From: Peltaster fructicola
Taxonomy: Eukaryota > Ascomycota > Dothideomycetes
DNA: 64,000 nt
Assembly (NCBI GenBank): GCA_001592805.2
Contig: CP051139.1
Coordinates: forward strand, 806,001 to 870,000
Reading direction: 5' to 3'
Under the pieces are notes generated by a model. It searched no databases, was not told the origin of the DNA, and was given only the letters and a program-made list of their open reading frames with translations. The position numbers and the translations under genes were made by a program. This document shows, in pieces, positions 31,896 to 42,410 of this stretch (its first letter is position 1; each line of letters starts with the position of its first letter).

Positions 31896-32608
31896 CGCAG
31901 AGCCGTTAAACCCTCAGATCGATCGATGATACTGAAGAAAGTCTTGGATAATTGGTTGTCGAACTGGAATGTCGGTTTGAAGTGCTGTAGTTATTGACTG
32001 TCGATGCGTGTACTAGTAGCGACGTCATGACTGCGATGCACCAGGCAACTTTTCTTCTGACCTCTTTCTCTTCGCAATTCACTGCCACACTTGGCCTGAT
32101 CCAAACATTGCAACCATGTCGTCATCATTCGAGATCATCGTTTCCACGTGGGAGACTCTATATGTCCCGTAGATCGCCCGCATCGGATGTCCAGCACGAG
32201 TGCGAACGTGGCTGTCATACGCGACATAGGCGACAGCGGTCAGGCAAGTACTTCAACACATCACTCAAGCTGAGATGAATCGATGTCAAGAAGAGACGCA
32301 TAGAACAGCACACAATGCTTCGTGGTCAACACCAAGCATGCTCTTACTTCCAGGAGCACAGCACCTGCCCTTCGCATGACAGCCTCACCAATGTCGTGCC
32401 TCCTTCTTCTTCTGCCACTACACTATGACAACAACATCCTTCTGCATCCTATTTCCCTTGCTGCTTAGGCTCACACGAGGCGCTCGACGCTACAGCAGTC
32501 TAGTTCATCACATACCACAGCATTCTTCATCGTCGAGCACTTAACCTAAGATCACTCCGCCATAAACTGCATTGAGTAGAGCACGTCTTCTCGAAGCACG
32601 TCTACAGC
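31896..32608. other. divergent promoter region between OSBP and LOR genes
   Basis: About 710 bp. It shows long pyrimidine-rich runs and many CA/ACA words on the plus strand, especially 32390-32530, as in fungal 5' leaders. A 94-codon frame at 31994..32278 has no recognisable features. Confidence 0.5.
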
Positions 32609-34051
32609 ATGTCTGACGCTCCACCACCATCTCCTGACCCAATGGTTGCGCCAGCTCCCGCCTCAGCTTCACCACCAGCCTCTCCACCAGCTTCATCACC
32701 TCCGGTAAAGCCAGCTGAGCCACAGACCACTCCACCGCCACCCGTTGAGACCAAGACGGTCATCGAGTCTGCACCATCGTCGCCTGTTCCACCGCCTGTG
32801 TCTCCACCTGCAGCACCCGCTCCAGTGCCTGCTCCAGCACCACCACAAAGAGCAATGACAATACCTACAAAGCCGACTCAGCCAGCGGACCCGGTGCCTG
32901 GACCGAAGAAGACATTCACACTTCCAACGGGAGAAGCGTTGACTGTCATTCAGGCAGCATCGGCGTCGGGCCCTACTACACCAGCGCCATCAACTATCGA
33001 GAAGGCGCCCAAGATTGTCCTAGTGGAATCGCCCACAAGCACTATTGCTGAAGACCTAAGCAAGAAGGAAAAGCTTGTCCCATTTACGACAGCTCCAAGC
33101 ACGCCCACGCCAGCCATTGTGGTCCCAGCGACTGAAAGTGTCAAAGTGATACCAGTAGCTCAAAGTGTTCCTACGACTCCAGCTCCAGCTGCTGTGGTGG
33201 TGCCTGCGCAGCCAGCGCCAGTCACAATGGTGCCTGTGATTAGCAAGACACCAGAGCCTGTTCCACTTCCGAAGAAACAGGAAGAAGTTGTCATAATTCC
33301 AACGCAGCCAACGCTGCCAGTCGTGATGGAGAAGCCTGTGGTGATTATGGAGAAGCCTGTATCGAGCCCAATAATTCCAGTGGTGCAGACAGTCGAGCAG
33401 AAACCCACCATGCTTGTGTCGGTTGAGAAGAAGTCAGCAGAAGTGATGGTCGTCCCGACTATGTCCACCTATACAGCTCCGCTCATTACTCCAGCAATCA
33501 CACCAGCACCATCGAGAGTGCTTGTTGCTCAGGACACACAAGTCGGCACACTACCACCATTGAAGAGGAAGATCGCCATCTTCACAAACTACACGGCACA
33601 AAGCTCGACAGTGCTGAACTTCAGCGACAAGTACCACCACGAATTGCTTGACGCTTCGGGACATGCCGTGTTTCACCTTCATCACCGACACCACCTGATC
33701 GACGAGCATGGTCACCTGATTGCTTGCATACACAAGAGTTTGCTCTGTGCCCGTTAGCATGCGGAGTCAGAGAGACATCAGCAGCGACTATTGACGATCG
33801 TCCGACGCCGTGATATGACGATGCGGCTCTCTGTGAAGAACATCCTCACGGATCGATCTGAGGATCTGCTGTACATGGGAGGACGCATCTACGACGGGTT
33901 GGACCCCAAAGGTCAAACGGCCGCGATGTATGCTGGAGGAGAAGTGATACAGGTTGCCAAGGGATTTGACATCGCTATTGCGGCCATCGTGGCTTTCGTG
34001 CTGAAGGCTTGGAGACATAGCGAGACTGGTGCCTGTGTTGTTTGCTTCTAA
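32609..34051 (+). CDS. proline-rich protein with LURP-one-related (tubby-like) domain, interrupted by an in-frame TAG
   Basis: The frame opens at 32609 and reads to a TAG at 33755..33757 (382 aa), then continues open in the same frame to 34051. Residues 1-~320 are extremely rich in Pro, Ala, Val, Thr and Ser and probably disordered. The part from KRKIAIFTNYT to the TAG looks like the first half of a LURP-one-related beta-barrel (LDASGHAVFHL, LIDEHGHLIACI), and the frame after the TAG gives its second half with the characteristic VAKGFDIAIAAIVAFVL helix. Options are a 60 nt in-frame intron (33711..33770, donor GTCACC, acceptor GTCAG) that would remove the TAG and give 460 aa, a genuine stop with a truncated barrel, stop readthrough, or a sequence error. 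The intron signals are weak and it would delete conserved barrel residues. LOR proteins resemble scramblases and Tubby; function in fungi is unknown. Confidence 0.55.
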
Positions 34052-34249
34052 GACTATGACATTGACACGTCAGCATGACAGATGGCGTGATAGGATCCTG
34101 AGTAGCAATGATTACATGTTGTCTTACCCTGCTCAATCTTCAGCGCCAAGACTCGATTTTATGCCGAGCTCACCTGACACTTAGTTATAGTGGCACAACC
34201 ATATCCATCCTTAGACTCCTGCAATATACATCAATTTAGTAAGATAGTA

Positions 34250-35088
34250 ATGGCTCAGCAAGCAGATCCAACGCCTCTGAACCTGTTGACGCCTTTCGTC
34301 ATTCTAGCTTACTCTGTGTCGTACCTCCCTGTCACGATCTACCAGTTGCTTCTGGAACGAGACTTCAAGACTCTGCTCAACTTTGAGGCACTGAAATCAG
34401 CATGGTTCGCACGGTTCTGGGCTTTCTTTGGGCCAAAGTCTCGAGATCGAGCAGAACCTAAGATCACACCTTTGATCCAGAATCAAGCACGTGGTGTCTG
34501 CTTGGACATCGGCCCAGGCTCGGGTCAATGGCTATATCTCTTCGCCCAGGCGATGAACCCGACCATTACGAAGATCTATGGAGTCGAGCCGAACATTGGC
34601 ATGCATGCTGCTCTACGTGAGAACGCTGTCAAAGCAGGCCTCGGGGATGTTTATGAGATCATCGGCTGTGGTGCTCAAGAGCTTATCACGAAGGGAGGCC
34701 TGCAGCCAGAGAGCGTCGACACCATCATCACCGTTCAGTGCTTGTGCAGCATACCCAGTCCGCAGACGAACATCAGGGAACTGTATCCATTGCTACGCCA
34801 TGGCGGAAAGTGGCTGGTCTATGAACACATCAAGACAAAGTACCAGAGACATTTCGTTGGTTATTGGCAGCGTAGGTTATGGTACAGCAATGCTACAACG
34901 AGTCTAACAGACCTATAGATGTCATCAACGTGGTATGGCCTCACTTCCTGGGCGGTTGCAGTATTGTAAGACCTACAGATGTGTGGCTTCAGGATGCTGG
35001 TAAGTGGCAAGAAGTCAATCTGCGACCAGGACCAGGCGAAGGTCCTTACGACACAATCCCACATGTCATCGGCTACCTGAGGAAGTGA
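34250..35088 (+). CDS. class I SAM-dependent methyltransferase, membrane-associated (METTL7-like)
   Basis: Two exons, 34250..34871 and 34919..35088, with a 47 nt intron; 263 aa. A hydrophobic N-terminal segment at about residues 13-35 (LTPFVILAYSVSYLPVTIYQ) likely anchors it in a membrane. The Rossmann methyltransferase domain has motif I CLDIGPGSGQW, followed by KIYGVEPN (acidic ribose-binding residue), TIITVQCLCSIP, and a motif with LRHGGKWLVYEH. The second exon supplies the C-terminal strand-helix with WPHFLGGCSI and ends GYLRK. METTL7 relatives methylate thiols and associate with the ER or lipid droplets; the fungal substrate is unknown. The first true ATG is 34250. Confidence 0.85.
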
Positions 35089-35578
35089 GGAAGGTCTCTT
35101 GGCGTGTGACAAGCTGATTCTCTATCTAGTGATATCGTAGAGTGATGATGTGCAATCGTGACTTTGCACTCAGCAGTCAAGCGTATTTCCACCCTCTGTA
35201 ATGATTGATTTATTTGTGACTTTCCACCCTCTACGCCACACCATTACGATTTACATGCCTCCTGCCGGATGTCTGAGCAGTCATTCGAGCATAATACCAC
35301 CCTCTGTGATGAAAAGTCTGTGACTTCCGCCCTCTATGCCACCGAAGTGCTCAGTACATCGTCGTAATCCTCCTCCGCATGTCTGGACACAATGCTACTC
35401 ATGCATCTGCCCGTGTGTCGACCTCAAGCATGCCATGACATCCTGCTCATCTCCGACCATTCCCATGCTTGTGTTGACCTCATGGAGAATGCCATGTCAT
35501 CTTGTTATCGACTAGGTTCCGCCCCTGTGTCGACCTGTAGCTCCTCTTCAAAAGGCGATCCAGAAGTCGAAGCCACTC
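35089..35578. other. intergenic with degenerate direct repeats
   Basis: Between the 3' ends of the methyltransferase and DCP2 genes. It contains the repeats described separately at 35189..35540 and no coding signal. Confidence 0.6.
35189..35540. repeat. degenerate tandem/direct repeats
   Basis: Two blocks. In the first, CCACCCTCTGT occurs at 35189 and again at 35297 (108 bp apart), each followed after ~30 bp by a GTGACTTYC-CCCTCTAYGCCAC element. In the second, TGTGTYGACCTC followed by ATGCCATGWCATC occurs near 35411 and 35470, with a third partial TGTGTCGACCTG near 35528. The copies differ by several bases, so duplication is not recent. Confidence 0.65.
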
Positions 35579-38134
35579 CTAATGCGACCTTCCTTCCTTC
35601 TGTACCACATCGTTCAAGAAGCCCAGCAGAAATCCCTTCGCCTCTGTTGGTGTTGCAGAACTACTGCTCTTCCTCTCCGCTGTCACCTCAGTCCTCTTCG
35701 CTGCCGGACTGCCTGACTGGAAAGCTTGCAGCAATGTTGCCTCGCGAGGCACATTCGGTGAGCCTAGTAAGAAGGGGGAGATAGGGCTGTCCTTGCTGGA
35801 GACGTTGCTCTTCGATTTGAAGAGGTCGAGTAGGTGATTCTGTGTTGTTGTCGTAGGCTTGTCTGAGATAGGCTCGGGTAACAATCGAGGCGCCTCAGGA
35901 GCAGGTGGCGGTGACTGTGCTTGTGGTGTCGAATGCCGTAAGATCGAGATCGGCTTGCCAGACTCTGTTGGCATTGTGGGCAGTGGTAATAATGGCGATT
36001 GTGGTTTAGGTGCAGCAGAAGCACCACCAAACAACGCCAACAGATGGTCCTGTTGGGGTGTGTTGACACCGGATACGGCCTTGCCATTGGTCTCTTCTGA
36101 AGGACGCTTCAGTATCTGCGGTGACAAGCCAGGAGATGGTGTGGAGCCTTCTTTCGAGCCTGGTCGTGCCAAGATAGTGAATGATTGTGGTTTCGCTACC
36201 TCTGTAGTGTTCTTTGTCCTTGGGTTCTTAGCACCCGTCGAGGTACGAGAAGCCTGCTTGGTCTCGCCTGAGCTGTTACCCCTCCGATGTTGTGATTGTT
36301 GTGAGGATTCAGAATGCCCATTGCTTCTTGGATTGGCTTTCGTATGCTCAGCACTCTTCTGCGGCTTGGAGGCGTGATTTCGTTGTGCATGCTGTGCTTG
36401 GAAAGACGCTGCTGTCACAGGAGTTGCCGGAAGTTCCACAGGCGCGCTTGCTGGCTGGTCCGACAACTTGCGTGGCTTGCTAGGGAGCGTCCTTGTGAAC
36501 TCATTGACAGTCGTCTTCCGTTCTTGTACTCCAGCAGGTCTTGTCACAGCGACTGGAACCTCTTGCGGAGCAATGCCGGATGGAGTGTTGGCAGTAGCCG
36601 GCGTTTGGACGGGAGAACGAAAGAGATCCAGTAGTCGGGTTTGATGAGTATTTGCTTGGTGTGCTTGTTGAGCTGTGAAAGCACTTCCAGGTTGAGCTGG
36701 TGCTTGCTTGAATGCTTCCAGCAAGCGCATCGAATGAGCATTGAGTCGAGGTGCTGGAAGATCGGAGGCCTTGGGCGCCGCCAACATTGCACTTGGCTCT
36801 TCGTGCGAAGCGTGTATGGATTGTGGTCTCATGAATTGTTGTTGTTGCGAGCCTTCTTGCGGGAAGCCTTGGACTTGCGTTTGGACTTGGGAGCTTCGCA
36901 GGCCTGATGGCGTTAGCATGCCTGGACCTGCTAGGGAAGTGTTGGGCTGTTGTGGGAAGGTCCCAGAGTTCTGCAGGTGCGCGGGGATACCATGCGGCGG
37001 ATGTTGAATACCAGGAGGCGGTCCATATGAATATGTTGCTGGTGCGAATGGATCCCGAGGTGGTCCCTGCTGAACGAACTGAGACATGCTTGGGTGCTGG
37101 TTGGAAGCATGTCCAAAGAAGTGCGGGAGAAGTGGTAGCTGTTGCTGCTGTGGACGAACCTGAGCATTGCCAGGACTTAGTAATGCGATCTGTTGTGGTC
37201 CCGGCTGGACATTTGGTGGGAGTGTTGCCGTCTGTGGCACAGCGCCAATGTTTAGAAGCTGTCTAAGCTCTGCTGATTTGTCGTTGGCTTGTATGCGATC
37301 TTCTCCTGGAGCAAAGTCCGACTCGGCCGCTTGTGTGTGGTCTGCTGAAGTCAGGGCAGGGAGTCCAGCTTCGTTTCGTCGTTGTTGAGCAATCCATTTC
37401 TTTAACGGACCCAGGAATGGCGCTACCATGTAGAACTTATTCGCTTGAAGTGCTTCGTGCGCTAGATCGTGATGTGCACCTTTGTTCTTCTTCGAATAGC
37501 CAGGTAGGTCCTTCAAGTTGTACCACTCGATCTTGCTGATCTCTTTCCTTGTCCTTGGCTCGAAATGAGTGTTGAGAGGCACATTGCGGAAAACGAAGAG
37601 GCGCATGTGTTGCTCGCGCATTGTGACATCAATGTACTTCGCTTGGTCCTCGTCCTGTGGCACAAGACCAGCGGCGCGAATGTCGAATCCTGTCTCTTCG
37701 TACACCTCGCGAATGGCGCATGTCAGATCCTTCTCATCCTTGTTGATCTTACCGCGAGGAAAGGACCAGTTGGCACCTTTCTTCCATCCCCGTACCAGCA
37801 CTGCTCGTTCCATGCTCTCGTCCAGGAGTATAGCACCTCTTACAGGTACGCGGACCTTGTATGCGAGAAAGGTTTCATACGCGGCGATGTGTTGCTCTTC
37901 AGTGAAGCAGTTTGTGAGAGGGCAGTTTTTGAAAATCAGGAGGCAGAACTCCTTGAGTGATAGATGTGGTAGGTTGTTTCCAGACGCCGCTTCCAGAGGT
38001 CGGACGAAATCTTCGTAGTACCATTGTGCCTCTTCCACTTGGAAACAAAGGCGGGAGACGCTCGTAAGCTCTGAATGAGGCAGATTGATCAAGAACCGTA
38101 CGGTCAGGTTCTTGAGCCAGTCAACCAACTGCAT
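35579..38134 (-). CDS. DCP2: mRNA-decapping enzyme Dcp2 with long motif-rich C terminus
   Basis: Single frame, 851 aa. It removes the m7G cap in 5'-3' mRNA decay, in P-bodies with Dcp1. The N-terminal Dcp1-binding helical domain (residues ~1-92, QVEEAQWYYEDFVRP) precedes a Nudix domain whose box runs from GKINKD (128) to REVYEETG (142-149) with catalytic E146/E147, then Box B to ~235. The remaining 600 residues are Gln/Pro/Ser-rich and disordered but hold at least five helical leucine-rich motifs: LLEAFKQA (~468), LLDLFRSP (~498), LLALFGGA (~694), LLDLFKSK (~764), LLQAFQSG (~799). These match the motifs that bind the Edc3 LSm domain in yeasts. The start is a few residues shorter than in relatives that begin METKMxLEDWL, so a tiny upstream exon is possible. 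Confidence 0.95.
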   Translation of the reverse strand: MQLVDWLKNLTVRFLINLPHSELTSVSRLCFQVEEAQWYYEDFVRPLEAASGNNLPHLSLKEFCLLIFKNCPLTNCFTEEQHIAAYETFLAYKVRVPVRGAILLDESMERAVLVRGWKKGANWSFPRGKINKDEKDLTCAIREVYEETGFDIRAAGLVPQDEDQAKYIDVTMREQHMRLFVFRNVPLNTHFEPRTRKEISKIEWYNLKDLPGYSKKNKGAHHDLAHEALQANKFYMVAPFLGPLKKWIAQQRRNEAGLPALTSADHTQAAESDFAPGEDRIQANDKSAELRQLLNIGAVPQTATLPPNVQPGPQQIALLSPGNAQVRPQQQQLPLLPHFFGHASNQHPSMSQFVQQGPPRDPFAPATYSYGPPPGIQHPPHGIPAHLQNSGTFPQQPNTSLAGPGMLTPSGLRSSQVQTQVQGFPQEGSQQQQFMRPQSIHASHEEPSAMLAAPKASDLPAPRLNAHSMRLLEAFKQAPAQPGSAFTAQQAHQANTHQTRLLDLFRSPVQTPATANTPSGIAPQEVPVAVTRPAGVQERKTTVNEFTRTLPSKPRKLSDQPASAPVELPATPVTAASFQAQHAQRNHASKPQKSAEHTKANPRSNGHSESSQQSQHRRGNSSGETKQASRTSTGAKNPRTKNTTEVAKPQSFTILARPGSKEGSTPSPGLSPQILKRPSEETNGKAVSGVNTPQQDHLLALFGGASAAPKPQSPLLPLPTMPTESGKPISILRHSTPQAQSPPPAPEAPRLLPEPISDKPTTTTQNHLLDLFKSKSNVSSKDSPISPFLLGSPNVPREATLLQAFQSGSPAAKRTEVTAERKSSSSATPTEAKGFLLGFLNDVVQKEGRSH

Positions 38135-38642
38135 GTTTGCTACTGTGATGCGCGCTAGTACTTGAGCACAAGTAAAGCATTTCCGTGGGATAGAACCTTT
38201 GATGTAGATGCTGATTTTGCAGCAGAGAAGCGGATGTGTGTGTATTCAGCGATTGACGCAGTATCGGTGTGATAGCTTCGAGCGTGCGTTCGGCAATGTA
38301 TCGTGTGCAAATAATGTCTGATGTTTTCTGAGTAAACATCTGTCGTCAGCGGTTGTCTACTTAAGCTTCCGTCAGGAAGCCTGAGGCCCTGCCAAGCACT
38401 GCTGAACTCCACTGTAATCATGCGCGCCAATGAATGCCAGTGTATGGATACCTCAACTCATGATCAACGCCGGAAAAGGACGACAGTGTTGCTCTAGCAC
38501 ATGCAGTCTGATCAGCATCACTCGGCCGGCAAGGCTCGCCGTGTATCGCCTGACTCGGCGTGAGCATCGCGCTCTGACATATCAGCGCAAGTTCAGTGGC
38601 CGAGGACATTCACCGTGCTGTTGCACTTGATCGCCCGAAATA
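38135..38642. other. divergent promoter region DCP2 / J-protein
   Basis: About 510 bp between divergent start codons. No frame with recognisable features. Confidence 0.5.
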
Positions 38643-39569
38643 ATGGCGGAAAACGACTTCAAGCAGCACGTTCATTCGTCCGAGGACTTCTACGCTCTTC
38701 TTGAGCTCGAATCGAGCGCAACCGAAGCAGAGATTCGCCGCGCCTATCGGCAGACAGCACGAAAGTACCATCCTGACAAAGTTGGCGCCAGCAATCAGGC
38801 CGCTCTTGAAAAGTTCCACCTACTACAAATCGCATACGGCATCCTAAGCGACGACTCATTGAAGGAGCTCTATGACAATGGACGAAGAGCACGACAAGAG
38901 CAGGAAGCGCGCAAGTCTGCTTTCTCAGACCGGCGCAAGGCTATGGTCGAAGAGCTAGAAAGACGAGAAAGCAATGGGCGCAAGCGTAAAGTTGAAGAGC
39001 AACAGGCAGAGCAGCGCCTCGAGCAGCTGGCTGCAGATGGCAAGAGAAGACGACTAGAGATGCAAGACCGGCTACGGCGAGAGCAGTTACAAGCTGATGC
39101 TCTCTATCAGCAAGATCAGCAGCGCAAAGAAGAGCAGCAGATGGGCACAGAATCACAGCTTGACGAGCTAGACCGTGGTATCAGTGTGCGCTATGTCAAA
39201 AACGATAAAACGGAGCGCTGGGACAAAGCCTTCCTTGAGACGAAGTTCGCCAAGCATGGAACGATAGAAGGCATAATACTGAAGGAAAAACGACTCAAAC
39301 CACCAGGCGCAAAGCATAAGCAAGACTACTTCGTTGCCACGATCTTGTATAAGTCGATCAGAGAAGCACATGCTGCCATTCTCCAGTTCCCAGAAGCGCA
39401 GGCGATGGACGAGGAGCTAAAGGCGGTAGAGAGTGTTGGATGGGTAGTCGCGAGGAAGAACGATACAACGACAACTACGAAAGAAGACACAGGAACGGCA
39501 CCAATAAAGAGTGATGAATCACGAAAGATACCCAAGTTCTCTTTTAATCCTAAGCTTGCAACAAAGTAA
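38643..39569 (+). CDS. J-domain splicing-associated protein, DNAJC17/Cwf23 type
   Basis: Single exon, 308 aa. The J domain spans about residues 14-80 with the HPD motif at 43-45 (KYHPDK), which stimulates Hsp70 ATPase. A long Arg/Glu/Gln-rich coiled coil follows (~85-170), then an RRM-like domain (~178-275; ISVRYVKND, GTIEGIIL, DYFVATILYKSIREAHAAI). This J-coiled coil-RRM order is that of human DNAJC17 and fission yeast Cwf23, which associate with the spliceosome. The C-terminal tail FSFNPKLATK resembles the conserved FSFxPx end of the family. Convergent with MOD5: the stop codons are only 56 bp apart, so the transcripts very likely overlap at their 3' ends. Confidence 0.9.
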   Translation: MAENDFKQHVHSSEDFYALLELESSATEAEIRRAYRQTARKYHPDKVGASNQAALEKFHLLQIAYGILSDDSLKELYDNGRRARQEQEARKSAFSDRRKAMVEELERRESNGRKRKVEEQQAEQRLEQLAADGKRRRLEMQDRLRREQLQADALYQQDQQRKEEQQMGTESQLDELDRGISVRYVKNDKTERWDKAFLETKFAKHGTIEGIILKEKRLKPPGAKHKQDYFVATILYKSIREAHAAILQFPEAQAMDEELKAVESVGWVVARKNDTTTTTKEDTGTAPIKSDESRKIPKFSFNPKLATK

Positions 39570-39625
39570 TGTACAATGTATAGCATAGTCCAATTGATCG
39601 CTCGGACGAGGCACTGGCGCTGAGC

Positions 39626-41072
39626 TCAACTTGAGATGGGCTTTCTAGACTGGAGTAAGTCGTCCGATGTGCTTGTAGAAGTGCTCAGCACAGCCGCACG
39701 CGCTTTTGAGGCTAACCTGCGGTGTTTCTTGCTCTTAACGTGATCGTTCCATTGCTGATCAGTAGCGCAAGTCAGATCGCATAGCTCGCAATGCTGGACG
39801 ACCCGAACGACTGTCTTTGAGTGGTCATACTCGTCTCTTGCTGACAGATGTACTGCCGCAGCTGGACACACAGTGCTCGGTGCTGGACGTTGTTCTCCTT
39901 TCAGAAATTGTTCGGTGAGCTTTGCAGCAGGCTGTACGACAAACTCGTCGAATGCAGATGCATCACTGCTGTCAAGTAGATAGAAATCTTCACAAGAGCC
40001 AGCCTGTGCAAGAGCGTTGACAAGCTTGATCCTGATCCAGCGTACTTGTCGCTTAGCATACTGTCTGTTGGCGACTTTCGTCCTCTCGATAGCTTCAGCT
40101 TTGATTGCTGACAATGCTTTCTCGTCGGTTGTTGTTTTGAGTGCTTCATGATAAGATTTGAACTCCTTGTAGCCAATGCTGACCCAGATGCCTCGCGTCT
40201 CGTCCACAGTCTTGCCTTGCGCCAGCTCTTTCGCACCGTGCTGTTGCAGCTGGTCCACTTCCTCTAGCAGTCCATTGTCAAGCATGGTCTCAACACGACC
40301 GTCGAGACGAAAGCGCAGTGCCTCAGCCTCAGTATGGACCCAGAAGACAAGCGTTGGGAAGCGCATCAAGCTTCCCGTTCTTTCTGCATCATGTTCGTTT
40401 CCTTTCTGCAATTCATCTCTCGCAAGTTGTTGCTTGGCGTAGATCTGGGAAGCTGGCGTGCCGGTCTGTAGGAAGATCATCAGACTCCTCTGTATCTTAC
40501 GACGGTCCTTTGGGTGCCATTTGCCAGCCGACACTGGGTCCACCTTCTTCAACTCTGCAAGCAGAGTTTCCGTTGGCTCTGCCAGTATTGGGAATTGCTT
40601 CTCTGGCGACGTGTCTGTGTTTACAATGAAGGTGTTTTCGTCGTCCTCTGTCGCCAGCGCCTCGTTGAAGAGCAGGCTCTGTGTATAGTAGTGCGTACCA
40701 CCAACCAGTATTGGCAGCTTGCCTCTTGCACGAATCTCCTGAATGACTTCTAAAGCTCTTTTCACGAACGTGCTCACAACCCACGTTGGTTCGTCCAGGT
40801 CGATGCAGCCGAGCAGATGGTGAGGTATGCCGTATTGTTGCTCGCTGGTGATCTTGTTGGTTATGATCGGCATACCAGAATACAGCTGCATAGCATCACC
40901 ATTGATGACCTCGCCATTGAATCGTTTGGCGAGCTCAACAGCAAGCTAACTTCTGTGATCAGTCGTAGACTCGTACATGGCCATAGCAACCCACCTGGCT
41001 CTTGCCTGTTCCAGTCGCGCCAACGATCGTAATCAGTGGGTTTGATGGAATCCTTGTATGTGTACTGATCAT
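39626..41072 (-). CDS. MOD5: tRNA dimethylallyltransferase (isopentenyltransferase)
   Basis: Two exons, 40995..41072 and 39626..40945, with a 49 nt intron; 465 aa. It transfers dimethylallyl from DMAPP to A37 of tRNAs reading UNN codons, in cytosol, nucleus and mitochondria. The P-loop GATGTGKSQ (residues 18-26) ends exactly at the splice site; the second exon begins LAVELAKRFNGEVINGDAMQ with the catalytic Asp region, then LVGGTHYYTQSLLF, and a C-terminal C2H2/matrin-type zinc finger (HCELCDLTC ... HVKSKKHRRL) as in Mod5 and TRIT1. The 26-codon first exon has a short MISTHTRIPSN leader. This start leaves a weak mitochondrial signal, so dual targeting is possible but not shown. Confidence 0.95.
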
Positions 41073-41523
41073 TCTGACGAAGCGCCAGGACAACCGCATA
41101 TATCACATCGTGATTCGGTCCTCGGCCTACAGATAGCTGCGACGCGAGGAAGCTCGAGGTCAGTCTGTTGTTAGATGAAGATTGCGAGAGGCCAAGTTTT
41201 GGCGTGCAGCTGCTGTGTGAGGGCTCCACCTATTAACAACATGTTGGACTTCAACCTCGAGAGCATGTTACCACCACCAGCATCATGGATAAATGAAAGC
41301 TGCTTATCCACGAACGATCATGTGCTTACGTGGGTACATCCTCTCAACTCCAAGTTGCATGAGTGCTGTAACTATCGTAGCACATAGCCATGAAGTCGTC
41401 AAGCTGTATTTGGGACAAGTTCATTGACATTTTCGTGGGCTCAGTGACGACATTCTGCTTCTAGACTCAATGCACCTACTGCTAACCTCACCCTACACAC
41501 TCCTGTCTTAAGAACAGTCAACA
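41073..41523. other. divergent promoter region MOD5 / CAF16
   Basis: About 450 bp between divergent start codons; no conserved frame or element recognised. Confidence 0.5.
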
Positions 41524-42410
41524 ATGGCATCACCAAGCATCACAGTGACAAACCTGTCGTACAAGTTCCCAGATGGGAGCTCAGGTCTACAGAACATCAA
41601 TCTCGACCTTCCAGCTCGCTCGCGGACACTATTGATCGGAGGTAAGACAATGTACAGCTTGACTGCAAAGGACAGACCGCTAAATCCACAAGAGCGAATG
41701 GAGCGGGCAAGACAACACTGCTTAGACTACTGTCAGGCAAACGTATGGCACCTTCAGGCACAGTGAGCGTTGGTGGAGTCGATCCCTTCGCAACAGGTCT
41801 CGAAGGAGTGACGTACCTTGGCCTTGAATGGGTGCTGAACCCAATCGTGCGATCGGACATTGCAGTTCCGGAGCTGCTTCGATCAGTCGGCGGCGACCAC
41901 TTCCCAGAGCGTCGAGACGAGCTCGTGCAGATCCTCGACGTTGACCTCAACTGGCACCTCCATGCCGTGAGTGATGGCGAGCGACGTCGTGTGCAGCTAT
42001 GTATGGGACTACTAAGGCCGTGGCGGATACTACTCTTGGACGAGATTACAGTCGATCTTGATCTGCTAAGTCGACATAACTTCCTCTCTTTCTTAAAGAG
42101 GGAGACAGAGACCCGAGATTGCACGATTGTGTACGCAACACATATCTTGGACAATCTTGCTGAGTGGCCATCTCATCTGGTGCATATGTCGCTAGGCAAG
42201 GTCAAGAAGTGGGCCCCTGTGGGCGACTTTGAGGTGCCACGCACAGACGGCGGTGCGGAAGGCAACAGTAGACTTGGTCAGCTTGTGTTGCAGTGGTTGA
42301 AGGAGGATCTGGCAGAAAGAGGGCCAAGAAATCGTCCAGCTGCACAAGGAAAGACGTATGATGACCATCAAGGAAAGGGTGGCTATGGTTTGGAGAAGAG
42401 GTCTAACTGA
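41524..42410 (+). CDS. CAF16: CCR4-associated soluble ABC ATPase Caf16
   Basis: Two exons, 41524..41641 and 41695..42410, with a 53 nt intron; 277 aa. It is a single, soluble ABC nucleotide-binding domain without membrane segments. Walker A is GANGAGKTT (39-47), rebuilt by the splice after GLQNINLDLP; the signature is VSDGERRRVQL, Walker B is RILLLDEI, and the H-loop is YATHILD. Yeast Caf16 binds the Ccr4-Not complex and Mediator components. The C-terminal RPAAQGKTYDDHQGKGGYGLEKR tail is basic and Gly-rich. The Walker B glutamate is followed by ITVDLDLLSR, the family's usual form. Convergent with MKT1, 265 bp between stops. Confidence 0.93.

Noticed and set aside
31994-32278. 94-codon frame in the OSBP/LOR promoter
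   Set aside because: No recognisable protein; composition fits a leader region.
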